From Colwellia sp. (GTDB taxonomy: Bacteria; Pseudomonadota; Gammaproteobacteria; Enterobacterales; Alteromonadaceae): a DNA stretch of 64,000 bases. The translations under genes and the position numbers were made by a program. Each line of letters starts with the position of its first letter. Within the stretch, counting starts at the first letter, position 1. This document shows positions 35,190 through 44,280 of the stretch, piece after piece. The DNA lies in assembly GCF_013214175.1 (NCBI RefSeq), contig NZ_JABSPA010000003.1, forward strand, positions 1 through 64,000, given 5' to 3'. The notes under the pieces are model-generated. The model worked only from the letters and a program-made list of their open reading frames with translations. It had not been told where the DNA came from and did not search any database.

Positions 35190-37268
35190 ATGAATAATTC
35201 TATTAAGTATCACCTAGCCAATTTAATTTTCTGCCCAGCAACTAAAACAATTGCCAAGCCGGATGGCTCAATTGTAAAGTTGAGACCGCAACGAGCCAAC
35301 ATATTAGCTTTATTTATTGAGTATAAAGGGCAGCTAGTTACCTCTGAAATCCTGCATAGCCGCATATGGAAAAATCGTAAGGTAGAAGATAAAACGGTAC
35401 AGGCCGCATTAACCAAGCTGAGAACAAGTTTAGGTTGGCGAGCAGGTGAAAACCTTATTAATGAAAGAAGTGAGGGCTATCGTTTAGTTTGTGAAGTAAT
35501 AGAAGTTAATGAACCTACAGACACTCAAGCAGTAGCACCTCAAGAGCTAGTGGATAAAACAGTAAAAAAAGGCGGTATAACTAAATCTGTATATGCAGCA
35601 GTACTTGCTGTTATAGCAGTAGCATTTATAACAATGCAATACTTTGCTTTTAGCGCTAATCCGCCTGACACAGTTAGAGAATTTAGCACAAAGCCAATTA
35701 CCTATATTAAAGGGCAGGAGCTAAAACCCAGCCTATCTCCTAATGGTAAATACCTGGCTTTTACTCATGCTAAAAATAAAACTTTACAATACCAGGTGAA
35801 AGTAAAGTTATCATCAAATAATAAGTTCTTATCTGTTGATGACGCATCCTTTTCAAGCTCTGCTAGTTGGAGTGCCAACGGTTCTACATTATATTATCAG
35901 GCGTTCGGAAATGAAGAATGTTTAGTTAAAAAAGTTCAGCTAATCGAAGAAATGATGTTTAGTAAACCTGAAGTTATTACGTCATGCGGTAAAGAAAAAA
36001 GTGAAAGCCCACTGGCTGTAGACAAAAATAATGAGTGGTTGTACTTCTCTTATAAAACAGCGCCAAATAAAGCGATGCACATTAAGAGAATCAATTTAAT
36101 TACCGGCAAAGAACAGCAACTAACAAGCCCAACTGAAGATGCTTACGGCGACTATAGTTTAAGCTTGAGTCCTGATGGTAAAACCTTAGCGATATTAACG
36201 TTTGACGCTTCCGCTATTGGTCGTGTGTATACGATGGACTTGCAGACCAAAGAACAAATTTTGGCATTTAGTTATAAGCACCTTTTATATAATGTTGATT
36301 GGGCAAAGCATGGGAAATCTTTCTTTTATATAGATCAAGATGCTTATATCGTTCAATTCAACTTAGACAGCAAAGTGAAAACTCAAATAACCCAATTGAG
36401 CCAAAGCTCGCAAACAATACAAGTAATTGAAAACGGTAATTTTTTGGTAGGCTTTGGTGAGTTTTATATAAGTGATTTATATAAACGTAGATTGGGTACT
36501 TATAAAACAGTACAACTTCAAGAAAGCCATTTCAATGACCATTCAATAACACCAATAAGTGTTGCACCAGAACAATATGCCTTTGTTTCCAACCGTTCTG
36601 GGCTACAGCAAATTTGGCTTTATGATAACGGTAGTTTAAAACAGCTGACAGATTATAAAAATCAGCTATTAATCAAAGAACTGAATTTGTCTGGGGATAA
36701 CACATCATTAGTTTATTTAACAAATTCAACAGTAAATGTGCTTGATTTAAGTGAGAGTATTTTTAAAAAAGTCACCACCAATGAAACACACTTTAGAAGT
36801 CCTATATGGCATTGCAATAACGAGACTATCCTAGCCACGACTAAAGTAAATGATGTTTGGTCTTTAGCTGAAATTATACCATCAACAGGAACTGTGGATA
36901 TTCTATTGAAAGGTGTAACGAGTATTAAAGCGGATTGTAAAAATGATAAATATTATGTTGCCCAAGAAGAAAAGTTTGGCGTATTTTTATTAACAAACTT
37001 ACTGGACAACATTCAAGACACACCTATTTTAGCAGATTATTATTTTGGTAGTGGCAGGCAGTGGTTAGTAGAAAACAATGTCGCTTACTTTGTAGACCAA
37101 AGAGTACTTTACTCAATGAACCTTACGACTCGGACTAAACCAGAAAAGCACATGGCCAATGTAAACATGGTCGGCTTTAACGTTGCATCCTCAAATATAT
37201 ACTTTAGTGAAAAAGTACTAAACGATTCATATATCGCTCAAATAACAGCCAAAGGCAGTAAAAAGTAG
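35190..37268 (+). CDS. CadC-like transmembrane transcriptional regulator with beta-propeller sensor
   Basis: This is a 692-residue protein. Residues 1-105 form an OmpR/CadC-type winged helix (RPQRANILALFIEYKGQLV, KTVQAALTKLRTSLG, NERSEGYRLV). A single transmembrane helix lies near 133-152. The periplasmic 530 residues contain TolB/PD40-type propeller blades (KPSLSPNGKYLAFTH, SLSLSPDGKTLAIL, APEQYAFVSNRSGLQQIW). Such regulators bind DNA while embedded in the membrane and sense a periplasmic signal with the propeller. Its promoter shares a 37-bp sequence with the FHA-kinase operon, so the two may answer the same signal. The target genes are unknown; the small genes downstream are candidates. 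Confidence 0.88.
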   Translation: MNNSIKYHLANLIFCPATKTIAKPDGSIVKLRPQRANILALFIEYKGQLVTSEILHSRIWKNRKVEDKTVQAALTKLRTSLGWRAGENLINERSEGYRLVCEVIEVNEPTDTQAVAPQELVDKTVKKGGITKSVYAAVLAVIAVAFITMQYFAFSANPPDTVREFSTKPITYIKGQELKPSLSPNGKYLAFTHAKNKTLQYQVKVKLSSNNKFLSVDDASFSSSASWSANGSTLYYQAFGNEECLVKKVQLIEEMMFSKPEVITSCGKEKSESPLAVDKNNEWLYFSYKTAPNKAMHIKRINLITGKEQQLTSPTEDAYGDYSLSLSPDGKTLAILTFDASAIGRVYTMDLQTKEQILAFSYKHLLYNVDWAKHGKSFFYIDQDAYIVQFNLDSKVKTQITQLSQSSQTIQVIENGNFLVGFGEFYISDLYKRRLGTYKTVQLQESHFNDHSITPISVAPEQYAFVSNRSGLQQIWLYDNGSLKQLTDYKNQLLIKELNLSGDNTSLVYLTNSTVNVLDLSESIFKKVTTNETHFRSPIWHCNNETILATTKVNDVWSLAEIIPSTGTVDILLKGVTSIKADCKNDKYYVAQEEKFGVFLLTNLLDNIQDTPILADYYFGSGRQWLVENNVAYFVDQRVLYSMNLTTRTKPEKHMANVNMVGFNVASSNIYFSEKVLNDSYIAQITAKGSKK

Positions 37269-37344
37269 TAAACGGCAGTTATTTTTTTTAGCTCATTTGC
37301 AGTAACTTAAATCCATCTAAAATCATAAGTTAAAGATGGAAGCT

Positions 37345-37515
37345 ATGAAAAAAATTATCTGTTTATTATCCCTTGCGCTATTAATTAGCAGCGCTTCAGC
37401 TCAAAACACTGCTCAATTAAATGATTTTAAAGGCACAACCAGTGCTGATAAAAAAGATCCAATAATCATCATACTTTGTATGCCTTTCCCATCTTGTGAA
37501 AAACTTGACGCTTAA
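37345..37515 (+). CDS. Short exported peptide (56 aa), possibly truncated
   Basis: The frame starts at ATG 37345 after TGGAAG. The first 21 residues are a good signal peptide (basic start, hydrophobic core, SSASA cleavage site). Only 35 residues follow, ending in IIIILCMPFPSCEKLDA. The abrupt end just after a C-x5-C segment suggests either a genuine short disulfide peptide or a larger thioredoxin-like protein cut short. It is 76 bp downstream of the CadC-like regulator. Confidence 0.5.
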   Translation: MKKIICLLSLALLISSASAQNTAQLNDFKGTTSADKKDPIIIILCMPFPSCEKLDA

Positions 37516-37603
37516 GACGCTTAACTTGCCGAACAAATAACAAAGCGAACCATAACTTTCCCTTTCAATTATTCTCGCCTTCGTGGGCAAGGGAGTAAAA
37601 ATA

Positions 37604-37867
37604 ATGCATGCAATGTTATCGCTAGACCTAGATAAAAAGACCACTGCTATAGAACGAGAAAAGTTCTATGCCCACATAAGAGGTAGTGGCTGGATGAAAC
37701 TTGCCAAGGTATCGACAACTTGGTTCACCAGTTATAAAGCAACGGTAAAAGAAGACAGAATCATCGCTGAAGTGAAACAAGACGTAGCCGCTGCAGCACG
37801 ATATTCAGGGGTTACTGCTTATGATGCCGTGGTCAATGTTAGCCCATCAGAGCCAAGTTTATTTTAG
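37604..37867 (+). CDS. Small uncharacterised protein (87 aa), possible Cas2/SinR-like fold
   Basis: The ATG at 37604 follows AAGGGAG. The 87-residue protein has MLSLDLDK at the start, a central helix (EREKFYAHIRGSGW), KVSTTWFTSY and a C-terminal alternating part (YDAVVNVS). The order of strand, helix with GW, TTW strand, helix and strand recalls small ferredoxin-like proteins of the SinR/Cas2-like type. This rests on pattern only, and no catalytic residue is evident. Its first codons and upstream DNA resemble those of the gene at 34054. Function unknown. Confidence 0.65.
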   Translation: MHAMLSLDLDKKTTAIEREKFYAHIRGSGWMKLAKVSTTWFTSYKATVKEDRIIAEVKQDVAAAARYSGVTAYDAVVNVSPSEPSLF

Positions 37868-37911
37868 TTATACCTAACTAATGGTGTTATCAATTGAAAT
37901 GGGGAGCTGTC

Positions 37912-38277
37912 ATGGAAGAAAAAATATTTTTAGACGCTGGTAATATTTCTGTCTCCAATAGTCGATTTATTGTCGATGGGCAAACCTATGCAATAGATAA
38001 CGTTACTTCGGTAAAAACAGGAGTAGAACAAGCCAAGAAAGGCACAGGTATTTTAATTGGCTTAATTGGTGTTTTCGTTTTATTTTCAGCAAAACCTTTT
38101 CTATGGGGACTCGTTATTCTGATGTTCGCTACTTTAGCTTTAATAGGCGCTAGGAATAAATATTCAGTTGTTCTAAGTACTTCATCGGGAGAAAACCAAG
38201 CATTAACGAGTGAAGATAAAACACAGATTGAACAGGTTGTTTCAGCGTTAAATGAAGCAATAGTGAGTAGAGGATAA
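37912..38277 (+). CDS. DUF6232-like small membrane protein
   Basis: This 121-residue protein starts at ATG 37912 after GGGGAG. The N-terminal part (FIVDGQTYAIDNVTSVKTG) is beta-rich. Two adjacent transmembrane helices follow (about 42-57 and 62-80), then a cytoplasmic tail with YSVVLSTSSGE and a helix ending LNEAIVSRG. This matches the DUF6232 type of protein, whose function is not known. It is 44 bp downstream of the small gene at 37604 on the same strand. Confidence 0.75.
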   Translation: MEEKIFLDAGNISVSNSRFIVDGQTYAIDNVTSVKTGVEQAKKGTGILIGLIGVFVLFSAKPFLWGLVILMFATLALIGARNKYSVVLSTSSGENQALTSEDKTQIEQVVSALNEAIVSRG

Positions 38278-38547
38278 AGCTAACACTAGCACTAACACGT
38301 TTAGTCATTGGTGCCGCATATTGGTACTTTTATAACCTAAAGCCTAATTGTGCACATAACTATGTTCTAGATCAGTTAACTAAGTCAAAAAATAGGTTTG
38401 AATTCTTATTTTCTCCAATATATATCGAAGAACTTGAGGGGGTAGTGTTCATATGCCTTATGCGTTTTAGTTGGAAAATAAGTTATCAAAATTACTAGCG
38501 TAAAGCAGTATTAAATCAATTTATTAAAACCGAGAAAGGAGATAAGC

Positions 38548-38697
38548 ATGGCTGTTAAACATATCCCTACAGACGTAGTACACCAAGAAAAAAAAGGTGG
38601 CACTACCGGCTGTGGCATTGATACCACAAGGAATAATGATCAGTGGATCGATTCACAGCAAAAAGTCACTTGTGATAAGAATGGTTGTAAGGATTAG
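38548..38697 (+). CDS. Small Cys-rich protein (49 aa)
   Basis: This 49-residue frame has an ideal AAAGGAGAT ribosome-binding site. The protein begins MAVKHIPTDVVHQEKKGG and has three cysteines, in TGCGID and in CDKNGCK, plus two histidines. It could be a tiny metal-binding or zinc-ribbon-like protein. It precedes the GRHKC-x2-CAY gene at 38748 by 50 bp, and both carry Cys/His motifs, so they may act together. No named family is recognised. Confidence 0.65.
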   Translation: MAVKHIPTDVVHQEKKGGTTGCGIDTTRNNDQWIDSQQKVTCDKNGCKD

Positions 38698-38747
38698 GTT
38701 TTTATAAAAAGTAATCTTACGCAAATACAATTTAATAGGAATTAATA

Positions 38748-39005
38748 ATGTCTTGTCCGCAACAGCACAGGTATAGCACTGACTTTGAGTCAATTCCTTA
38801 TGATCAAAGTCAATTTAATGGGCGTCATAAATGCGCTGGGTGTGCATACGAACAAGGTCATATATTAGTACTTTCGAAAGCCCCATCTATAAATATCGCC
38901 TTTGAAGCTCTATCTGATAGTCAAGCAGGTACAGTAAGGTATAAAAGTGTTCAAGCTGTATTTTCAAGTGGGTATTTAGATGGTGTATTAGCTTCTTATA
39001 AGTAA
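38748..39005 (+). CDS. Small cysteine-motif protein (GRHKC-x2-CAY family)
   Basis: This 85-residue protein starts at ATG 38748 after AATAGGAAT. MSCPQQH at the start and GRHKCAGCAYEQG form a Cys/His set that could bind a metal. RYKSVQAVFSSGYLDG near the end is shared almost exactly with the paralogue encoded at 34156-34428. I know no function for this family. A terminator hairpin follows 2 bp after the stop, so it is the last gene of the small-gene run. Confidence 0.75.
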   Translation: MSCPQQHRYSTDFESIPYDQSQFNGRHKCAGCAYEQGHILVLSKAPSINIAFEALSDSQAGTVRYKSVQAVFSSGYLDGVLASYK

Positions 39006-39007
39006 AC

Positions 39008-39040
39008 AAAGGGCAACTAGCTTCAAACTAGTTGCCCTTT
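39008..39040. terminator. Terminator after the small-gene run
   Basis: AAAGGGCAACTAG and CTAGTTGCCCTTT form a perfect 13-bp stem around CTTCAAA, followed by TAGTTACTTTTTC. It separates the cysteine-motif gene from the convergent peptidase gene. Confidence 0.88.
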
Positions 39041-39112
39041 TAGTTACTTTTTCAGCTCTTCACTCACAAAGCCTTAGATCTTCTCTTGCTCTCTGGCTCT
39101 CTGTCAGGAAAG

Positions 39113-41518
39113 TTACTTCTCTAACAAATGCTTTTTAAAGAACTCTGTCTTCATCGTTTTATAATGCAGCGTAGTACCTTTGCCTTCTCGTAAACTATGG
39201 CTACGGTTAGGGTAAGACATAAATTCAAACTGCTTGTTATATTCAACCAATTTATTGATTAAACGCTCACTGCCTTGGTAATGCACGTTGTCATCACCCG
39301 TACCATGTACTAGCAATAACTTACCTTGCAAGTTTTCCGCATGAGTAATCGGTGAGCCTTGCTTATAACCTTCAGCATGATCTTCTAACAAGCCTGAGTA
39401 ACGCTCTTGGTATATAGTATCGTAAAGTAATTGATCAACTACGGGTGCTGATGAAATGCCGACATGATATTGCTCAGGGTATCTAAATAGCATATTTAAG
39501 GTCATAGAGCCGCCACCAGAATGTCCCCAAATGCCTACTCGGTCTGTGTCTATGTAAGACCAACGTTTTGCCATGGCTTTTAACGCATCACTTTGATCAC
39601 GTGAAGATAAAATACCGACACCGCCATAAATAGACTTACGCCATTCTTGCCCTTTAGGTGCACGGGTACCGCGGTTATCAACAGATGCCACTATGAAACC
39701 TTGCTGGGTTAACATTTGGTCCCAGATAAAGGCATTACCGCGCCATTTGTCTTGTACTGTTTGTCCCCACGCTTCACCGTAAACATAAAAGATGATTGGG
39801 TATTTTTTACTAGCATCAAAGTTTGCCGGGCGGGTGATGTAACCGTCAAGTACTAGGCCGTCTTGTGCCTTAACTTGGAAGAACTCTGTTTGCGCAATAT
39901 CTAGCTGTGCTAACTTAGCTTTTAACTTGTTGTTGGTCATTAAGCTGTGTTTTTTCTCATGCAAATTTTGTTCTGCAGATGAAACCTTGTCATCAGCAGG
40001 CATGCTAACTAAGTATTTACTGGTCGGTTTGGTAAAGCTTGAATAGCTATGAATTGCCCAGCTGCCGTTTTCTGCCATTTGATATTGATTAAAACCAGCA
40101 TACTCTGTTGGTGTAACACGTTGGTTAGATAAGCTGCCGTCTAATTTACTGCGGTATAAATAGCGTTGCGAAACGTTTGTTGGTGAAGCAATAAAGTATA
40201 ACCAGCCAGATTTTTCATCAACGGCTTTTATACTGGTAATATCAAACTCACCTTCAGTTAAATTGGTTACCGTTTTACCGTCACGTGAAATACGGTAAAG
40301 ATGACGCCAGCCGCTACGTTCACTGGTCCAAATAAAGCTATTACCCTTGTCTAACCATCTAGCATCGTCAAAAAAATCTAAGAAGTTTTCTTCTTGCTCG
40401 GTCATTACTAACTTAACTTTACCGCTAGTGACGTTGGCTAGGTATAAGTGGTTGGTATCTTGTTTGCGATTAACATGTTGAACTAATATTTCGCTGCTAT
40501 TACCTGACCAATTCATACGTGGGATGTACATATTACGCGAGTTGTTAGGTAGTTTTGTCCAGGTTGTTTTTTTACTGGCTAAATTGACAATGCCTACTTT
40601 TGCTAAGGCATTGTCTTCGCCTACTTTCGGGTAAGGGAATTTGGTTAATGTCGGGTATAAGGCATCAGTATTGTTGATCATGATGAAATCTTTGCTACCA
40701 CTGGTGTCTAGTTGCCAGTAAGCGATTTTTTTACTGTCTGGGCTCCAGCGAAAGCCGTCACGGATCATAAACTCTTCTTCGTAAACCCAATCAAATAAGC
40801 CATTGATAATACCGTTGCCAGCACTGTTGGTTAGTTGAGTGATGCTCATGTCGTTAAGGCTTTGCACATAAATATTATTGTTCAGCACATAAGCGACTTG
40901 TTTGTTATCAGGTGAGAATTTGGCAAACATCAGTTGGCTCTTAGCGACGTTTTTCCCGCCCAGTTGGCTAAGTTTGTTATTACTGAAATCAAATAACCAA
41001 TAATCGCCACGACTGTTTGAACGCCAAACTTTTTCGCTATTGGTATAAATTAATAATTTGCTGTGATCTTTTGAGAAAAGGTAATCGTCTATAGTCAGGG
41101 CTGCTTCTGCACCTTGGGGTGTTAACTGCTTGGCGGTTACGAGCACAGTGCGAGTTAATGTTTTAGAGTCATATCGCACTATGTCCTTACTTATATTCTC
41201 TTCATGAACAGCTTGGTCTTTTTGTTCGTGCTCGCTCTTTATTTCAATATCGCTAGCTTCGCTTTCTTTTGAGTCTTCTATAGCAAGATAGCCACTACCG
41301 TCTTTTAGCCAGCGAATTTGGCCAATTTTTTCTGATTTAAAAGCTTTATCTTGATAAATGCTTTTAAGGGTAAGCGCAGAGCCTGTTTGCTTAGCGATTG
41401 ATTGTTCATCGTCGCCACCTGTGCTTTGACAAGCTGAAAGTGACAAAGCAATAGCCGCAGTAAGCAGCAATTTTGTCGATAACTTAGTGAATGAAGAGGT
41501 TAAGTGTGTTTGTAGCAT
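39113..41518 (-). CDS. Dipeptidyl peptidase IV-like S9 family serine peptidase, lipoprotein
   Basis: This is an 801-residue protein. The ATG at 41518 follows AAGGAAAA; the frame is open farther upstream without a ribosome-binding site. The lipobox LSAC shows lipid anchoring. The middle (about 70-520) is a DPP-IV-type beta-propeller with repeated WSPDSKKIAYW-like blades and EEFMIRDGFRWSPD. The C-terminal alpha/beta-hydrolase holds the nucleophile in GIWGHSGGGSM, the acid in HGTGDDNVH and the His in NRSHSL. It should release X-Pro or related dipeptides from peptides in the envelope. It stands alone and converges on the small-gene run. Confidence 0.92.
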   Translation of the reverse strand: MLQTHLTSSFTKLSTKLLLTAAIALSLSACQSTGGDDEQSIAKQTGSALTLKSIYQDKAFKSEKIGQIRWLKDGSGYLAIEDSKESEASDIEIKSEHEQKDQAVHEENISKDIVRYDSKTLTRTVLVTAKQLTPQGAEAALTIDDYLFSKDHSKLLIYTNSEKVWRSNSRGDYWLFDFSNNKLSQLGGKNVAKSQLMFAKFSPDNKQVAYVLNNNIYVQSLNDMSITQLTNSAGNGIINGLFDWVYEEEFMIRDGFRWSPDSKKIAYWQLDTSGSKDFIMINNTDALYPTLTKFPYPKVGEDNALAKVGIVNLASKKTTWTKLPNNSRNMYIPRMNWSGNSSEILVQHVNRKQDTNHLYLANVTSGKVKLVMTEQEENFLDFFDDARWLDKGNSFIWTSERSGWRHLYRISRDGKTVTNLTEGEFDITSIKAVDEKSGWLYFIASPTNVSQRYLYRSKLDGSLSNQRVTPTEYAGFNQYQMAENGSWAIHSYSSFTKPTSKYLVSMPADDKVSSAEQNLHEKKHSLMTNNKLKAKLAQLDIAQTEFFQVKAQDGLVLDGYITRPANFDASKKYPIIFYVYGEAWGQTVQDKWRGNAFIWDQMLTQQGFIVASVDNRGTRAPKGQEWRKSIYGGVGILSSRDQSDALKAMAKRWSYIDTDRVGIWGHSGGGSMTLNMLFRYPEQYHVGISSAPVVDQLLYDTIYQERYSGLLEDHAEGYKQGSPITHAENLQGKLLLVHGTGDDNVHYQGSERLINKLVEYNKQFEFMSYPNRSHSLREGKGTTLHYKTMKTEFFKKHLLEK

Positions 41519-41761
41519 AGTTTTCCTTAAGCTTGGCAATACGGGCTGTAATTTCAAGCAAACACTATAAATTGTATACAATTCATGTTCAAGTGAAAGG
41601 CGATGAGTCACCATTCTTTATTGATGAAATACTTATCTTTTAATTAACGTTGAATTAGCGTTGAAATTAGCTGTAGCTGATAAATATAATATTCGCGCTA
41701 TTGAAATAGAATTGTTAGGCTCCATATTTATAATCCATCCATATTTTTACTGGCAGCTAGC

Positions 41762-42742
41762 ATGACCTACGCACTAGAAATTAGCGCATTAGCAAAAACC
41801 TATAAAGGTGGTTTTCAAGCTTTAAAAGGCATTGATTTAACCGTAGAAAAAGGCGATTTTTTTGCCTTACTTGGCCCTAATGGTGCCGGTAAATCTACTA
41901 CTATTGGTGTGATAACGTCATTAGTGAATAAAACGGCTGGCCAAGTAAAAGTATTTGGCTATGACATTGATACCGATTTAGAAAAAGCGAAAAGCTTTAT
42001 CGGCTTAGTGCCACAAGAATTTAATTTTAGTCAGTTTGAGCCCTTGATGCATATTTTAGTGAATCAAGCTGGTTATTACGGTGTACCTAAGCCTCTGGCC
42101 ATCGAAAGAGCTGAAAAATATCTAAAGCAGTTAGAGCTATGGGACAAGCGTGATGAACCCGCTCGGGCACTTTCTGGTGGTATGAAACGTCGTTTAATGA
42201 TTGCCCGTGCGTTAATGCACGAGCCACAGATGCTTATTCTAGATGAGCCAACCGCGGGTGTTGATATTGAACTGCGTCGTTCAATGTGGGGGTTTTTACG
42301 TGAGCTAAATAAGCAAGGTATTACCATTATCCTTACCACGCATTATTTAGAAGAAGCGGAAATGCTCTGTCGCAATATTGCCATTATTGATGGTGGTGAA
42401 ATTGTCGAAGATACCAGTATGAAAAAGTTACTGGCGCAACTGGATGTTGAAACCTTTGTTTTCGATATTAAAGTAGCGGCAACCGTGGCCGAACTTGAGC
42501 AGTTTGTAGAGCAATCACAAGAAATTACTTATCGCGCTATTGATGATCACACCTTGGAAATTGACTTAAATAAGTCGCAAAACCTTAATCAGGTATTTGC
42601 ACAATTGAACGCTGCTAATATTGAAGTGCAGAGTATGCGAAATAAAAGTAATCGCCTAGAAGCTTTATTTGTTAGTTTGATCAATAAAAAATCAAGCGCG
42701 ACAAAAACCAAGTCGCAGAGCGCTGCTGTGGGAGCTAACTAA
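41762..42742 (+). CDS. yadG: ABC transporter ATP-binding protein (YadG-like)
   Basis: This 326-residue ATPase has Walker A GPNGAGKST, signature ALSGGMKRRLM, Walker B LILDEPTAGVD and the switch His in ILTTHYLEEAEM. A C-terminal extension of about 100 residues follows, as in YadG-type drug and polysaccharide exporters. Its stop codon is immediately followed by the ATG of the membrane partner, so they are co-translated. The transported compound is not known for this family. Confidence 0.93.
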   Translation: MTYALEISALAKTYKGGFQALKGIDLTVEKGDFFALLGPNGAGKSTTIGVITSLVNKTAGQVKVFGYDIDTDLEKAKSFIGLVPQEFNFSQFEPLMHILVNQAGYYGVPKPLAIERAEKYLKQLELWDKRDEPARALSGGMKRRLMIARALMHEPQMLILDEPTAGVDIELRRSMWGFLRELNKQGITIILTTHYLEEAEMLCRNIAIIDGGEIVEDTSMKKLLAQLDVETFVFDIKVAATVAELEQFVEQSQEITYRAIDDHTLEIDLNKSQNLNQVFAQLNAANIEVQSMRNKSNRLEALFVSLINKKSSATKTKSQSAAVGAN

Positions 42743-43507
42743 ATGAACAACTCTATTGCTTTAAAAAGTATTTTAACCAAAGAAGTTCAACGTTTTATGC
42801 GTATTTGGGTGCAAACCTTAGTACCGCCAGCCATTACTATTAGCTTATATTTTGTTATTTTTGGCTCTCTCATTGGTTCGCGTATCGGTGAAATGGGCGG
42901 CTTTGATTATATGTCGTTTATTGTACCCGGCCTTATTATGATGAGTGTTATCACTAACTCATACTCTAACGTCGCCTCGTCGTTTTTTAGTGCCAAGTGG
43001 CAGCGAAATGTTGAAGAGATGTTAGTCGCGCCTGTGCCTAATTGGGTTATTGTTGCGGGCTATGTTGGCGGCGGTATGTGTCGTGGTATTTTAGTTGGTT
43101 TGATTGTTACCCTAGTGTCATTGTTATTTGTTGATATTCAACTGCACAATATTTGGGTGATTATCGCTACTGTGGTACTGACTTCGGCAACCTTTGCTTT
43201 AGGCGGTTTAATTAATGCTATTTTTGCCGGTAGCTTTGATGATATTTCCATTATTCCGACCTTTATTTTAACGCCGTTAACTTACCTTGGTGGGGTGTTT
43301 TATTCGATTAGTTTATTACCTGATTTTTGGCAGGGCGTTTCACAAGCAAACCCAATAGTTTATATGGTTAATGCCTTTAGGTACGGATTTTTAGGTATAT
43401 CTGATGTCAGCTTAGTGACGGCTTTTGCAGTGATTATTTTCTTTATTGTCACTTTATTTACTATCGCTATGACACTAATCTCTAAAGGTATAGGACTAAG
43501 AAGCTAA
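42743..43507 (+). CDS. yadH: ABC-2 type transporter permease (YadH-like)
   Basis: This 254-residue inner-membrane protein of the ABC-2 family has about six transmembrane helices. VPGLIMMSVITNSYSN and the NPIVYMVNAFRYGFLG segment near the end are typical of YadH. It starts at the base after the YadG stop codon and forms the exporter with it. A methyltransferase gene follows after 2 bp, so a three-gene operon is likely. Confidence 0.92.
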   Translation: MNNSIALKSILTKEVQRFMRIWVQTLVPPAITISLYFVIFGSLIGSRIGEMGGFDYMSFIVPGLIMMSVITNSYSNVASSFFSAKWQRNVEEMLVAPVPNWVIVAGYVGGGMCRGILVGLIVTLVSLLFVDIQLHNIWVIIATVVLTSATFALGGLINAIFAGSFDDISIIPTFILTPLTYLGGVFYSISLLPDFWQGVSQANPIVYMVNAFRYGFLGISDVSLVTAFAVIIFFIVTLFTIAMTLISKGIGLRS

Positions 43508-43509
43508 CT

Positions 43510-44280
43510 ATGACCGAAAAAATGACCGACAAGATGACCAAAAAGAAGACTGAAAAAATGACAGTTAATACAAATGACAGCCAAACAATGGGTGACTCTA
43601 AGGCGATTATTAGTAATCAAGAGGGCATTCATGAGAAGCTTGATGATGTAGTGAAAAAACACCTTACTCATGCCTTTCAAAAACCTTATCAAAAACATAC
43701 AGAACAAGCCTTCGCTGAAATGGATGTTTTTGTTAAAGCTTTTCTAACCGCTAACCCTGATGGTGAAATTATCTTGGATGCTTGCTGCGGGGTAGGGCAA
43801 AGTACACGTATTTTAGCCCAACAAAATCCACAAGCATTAGTGATTGGTGTAGATAAGTCCGATCATAGAATTAATCGTAATGTTGAAGGTTTTGCTGCTG
43901 ACGATGGCTTTAGTGCAGAAAATTATCATTTAGTACGTGCCGATCTTAATGACTTTTATCGTTTGGTGAAAGCCGCAAGCTGGCCAGTATCAAAGCACTA
44001 CATTTTATATCCTAATCCTTGGCCTAAGTCTAAGCACTTACAGCGCCGTTGGCATGGTAGTGCTGTTTTCCCACAAATGGCCAGTATTGGCCAGCAGCTT
44101 ATTTTACGTAGTAATTGGCGTAACTACTTAGCAGAGTTTCAACAAGCGGCTAAATTTGTTGGTTTGCAAGGTGAAATAGATGCTTTACCTGCTGCTGATT
44201 CTTCTGCGGCGTTAACGCCATTTGAAGCGAAATACCAAGCTAGTGGCCAGATATGTTGGCAATTAACGCTACATAGATAA
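43510..44280 (+). CDS. TrmB-like class I SAM methyltransferase
   Basis: This 256-residue protein has motif I ILDACCGVGQSTRILA and a later YPNPWPKSKHLQRRWHG, which matches the NPWPK-x2-H-x2-R block of tRNA guanine-N7 methyltransferase TrmB. Motif I differs from TrmB's usual EIGFGMG, so it is probably a paralogue and its substrate may not be tRNA G46. The N-terminus is a tandem repeat (MTEK MTDK MTKK KTEK MTVN) encoded by 12-bp units and offering several in-frame ATGs, so the true start is uncertain. It is 2 bp downstream of yadH. Confidence 0.78.
   Translation: MTEKMTDKMTKKKTEKMTVNTNDSQTMGDSKAIISNQEGIHEKLDDVVKKHLTHAFQKPYQKHTEQAFAEMDVFVKAFLTANPDGEIILDACCGVGQSTRILAQQNPQALVIGVDKSDHRINRNVEGFAADDGFSAENYHLVRADLNDFYRLVKAASWPVSKHYILYPNPWPKSKHLQRRWHGSAVFPQMASIGQQLILRSNWRNYLAEFQQAAKFVGLQGEIDALPAADSSAALTPFEAKYQASGQICWQLTLHR

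Noticed and set aside
43510-44280. Naming the gene trmB
   Set aside because: Only the NPWPK block matches TrmB; motif I (DACCGVG) differs from the usual EIGFGMG. The general label TrmB-like is safer.
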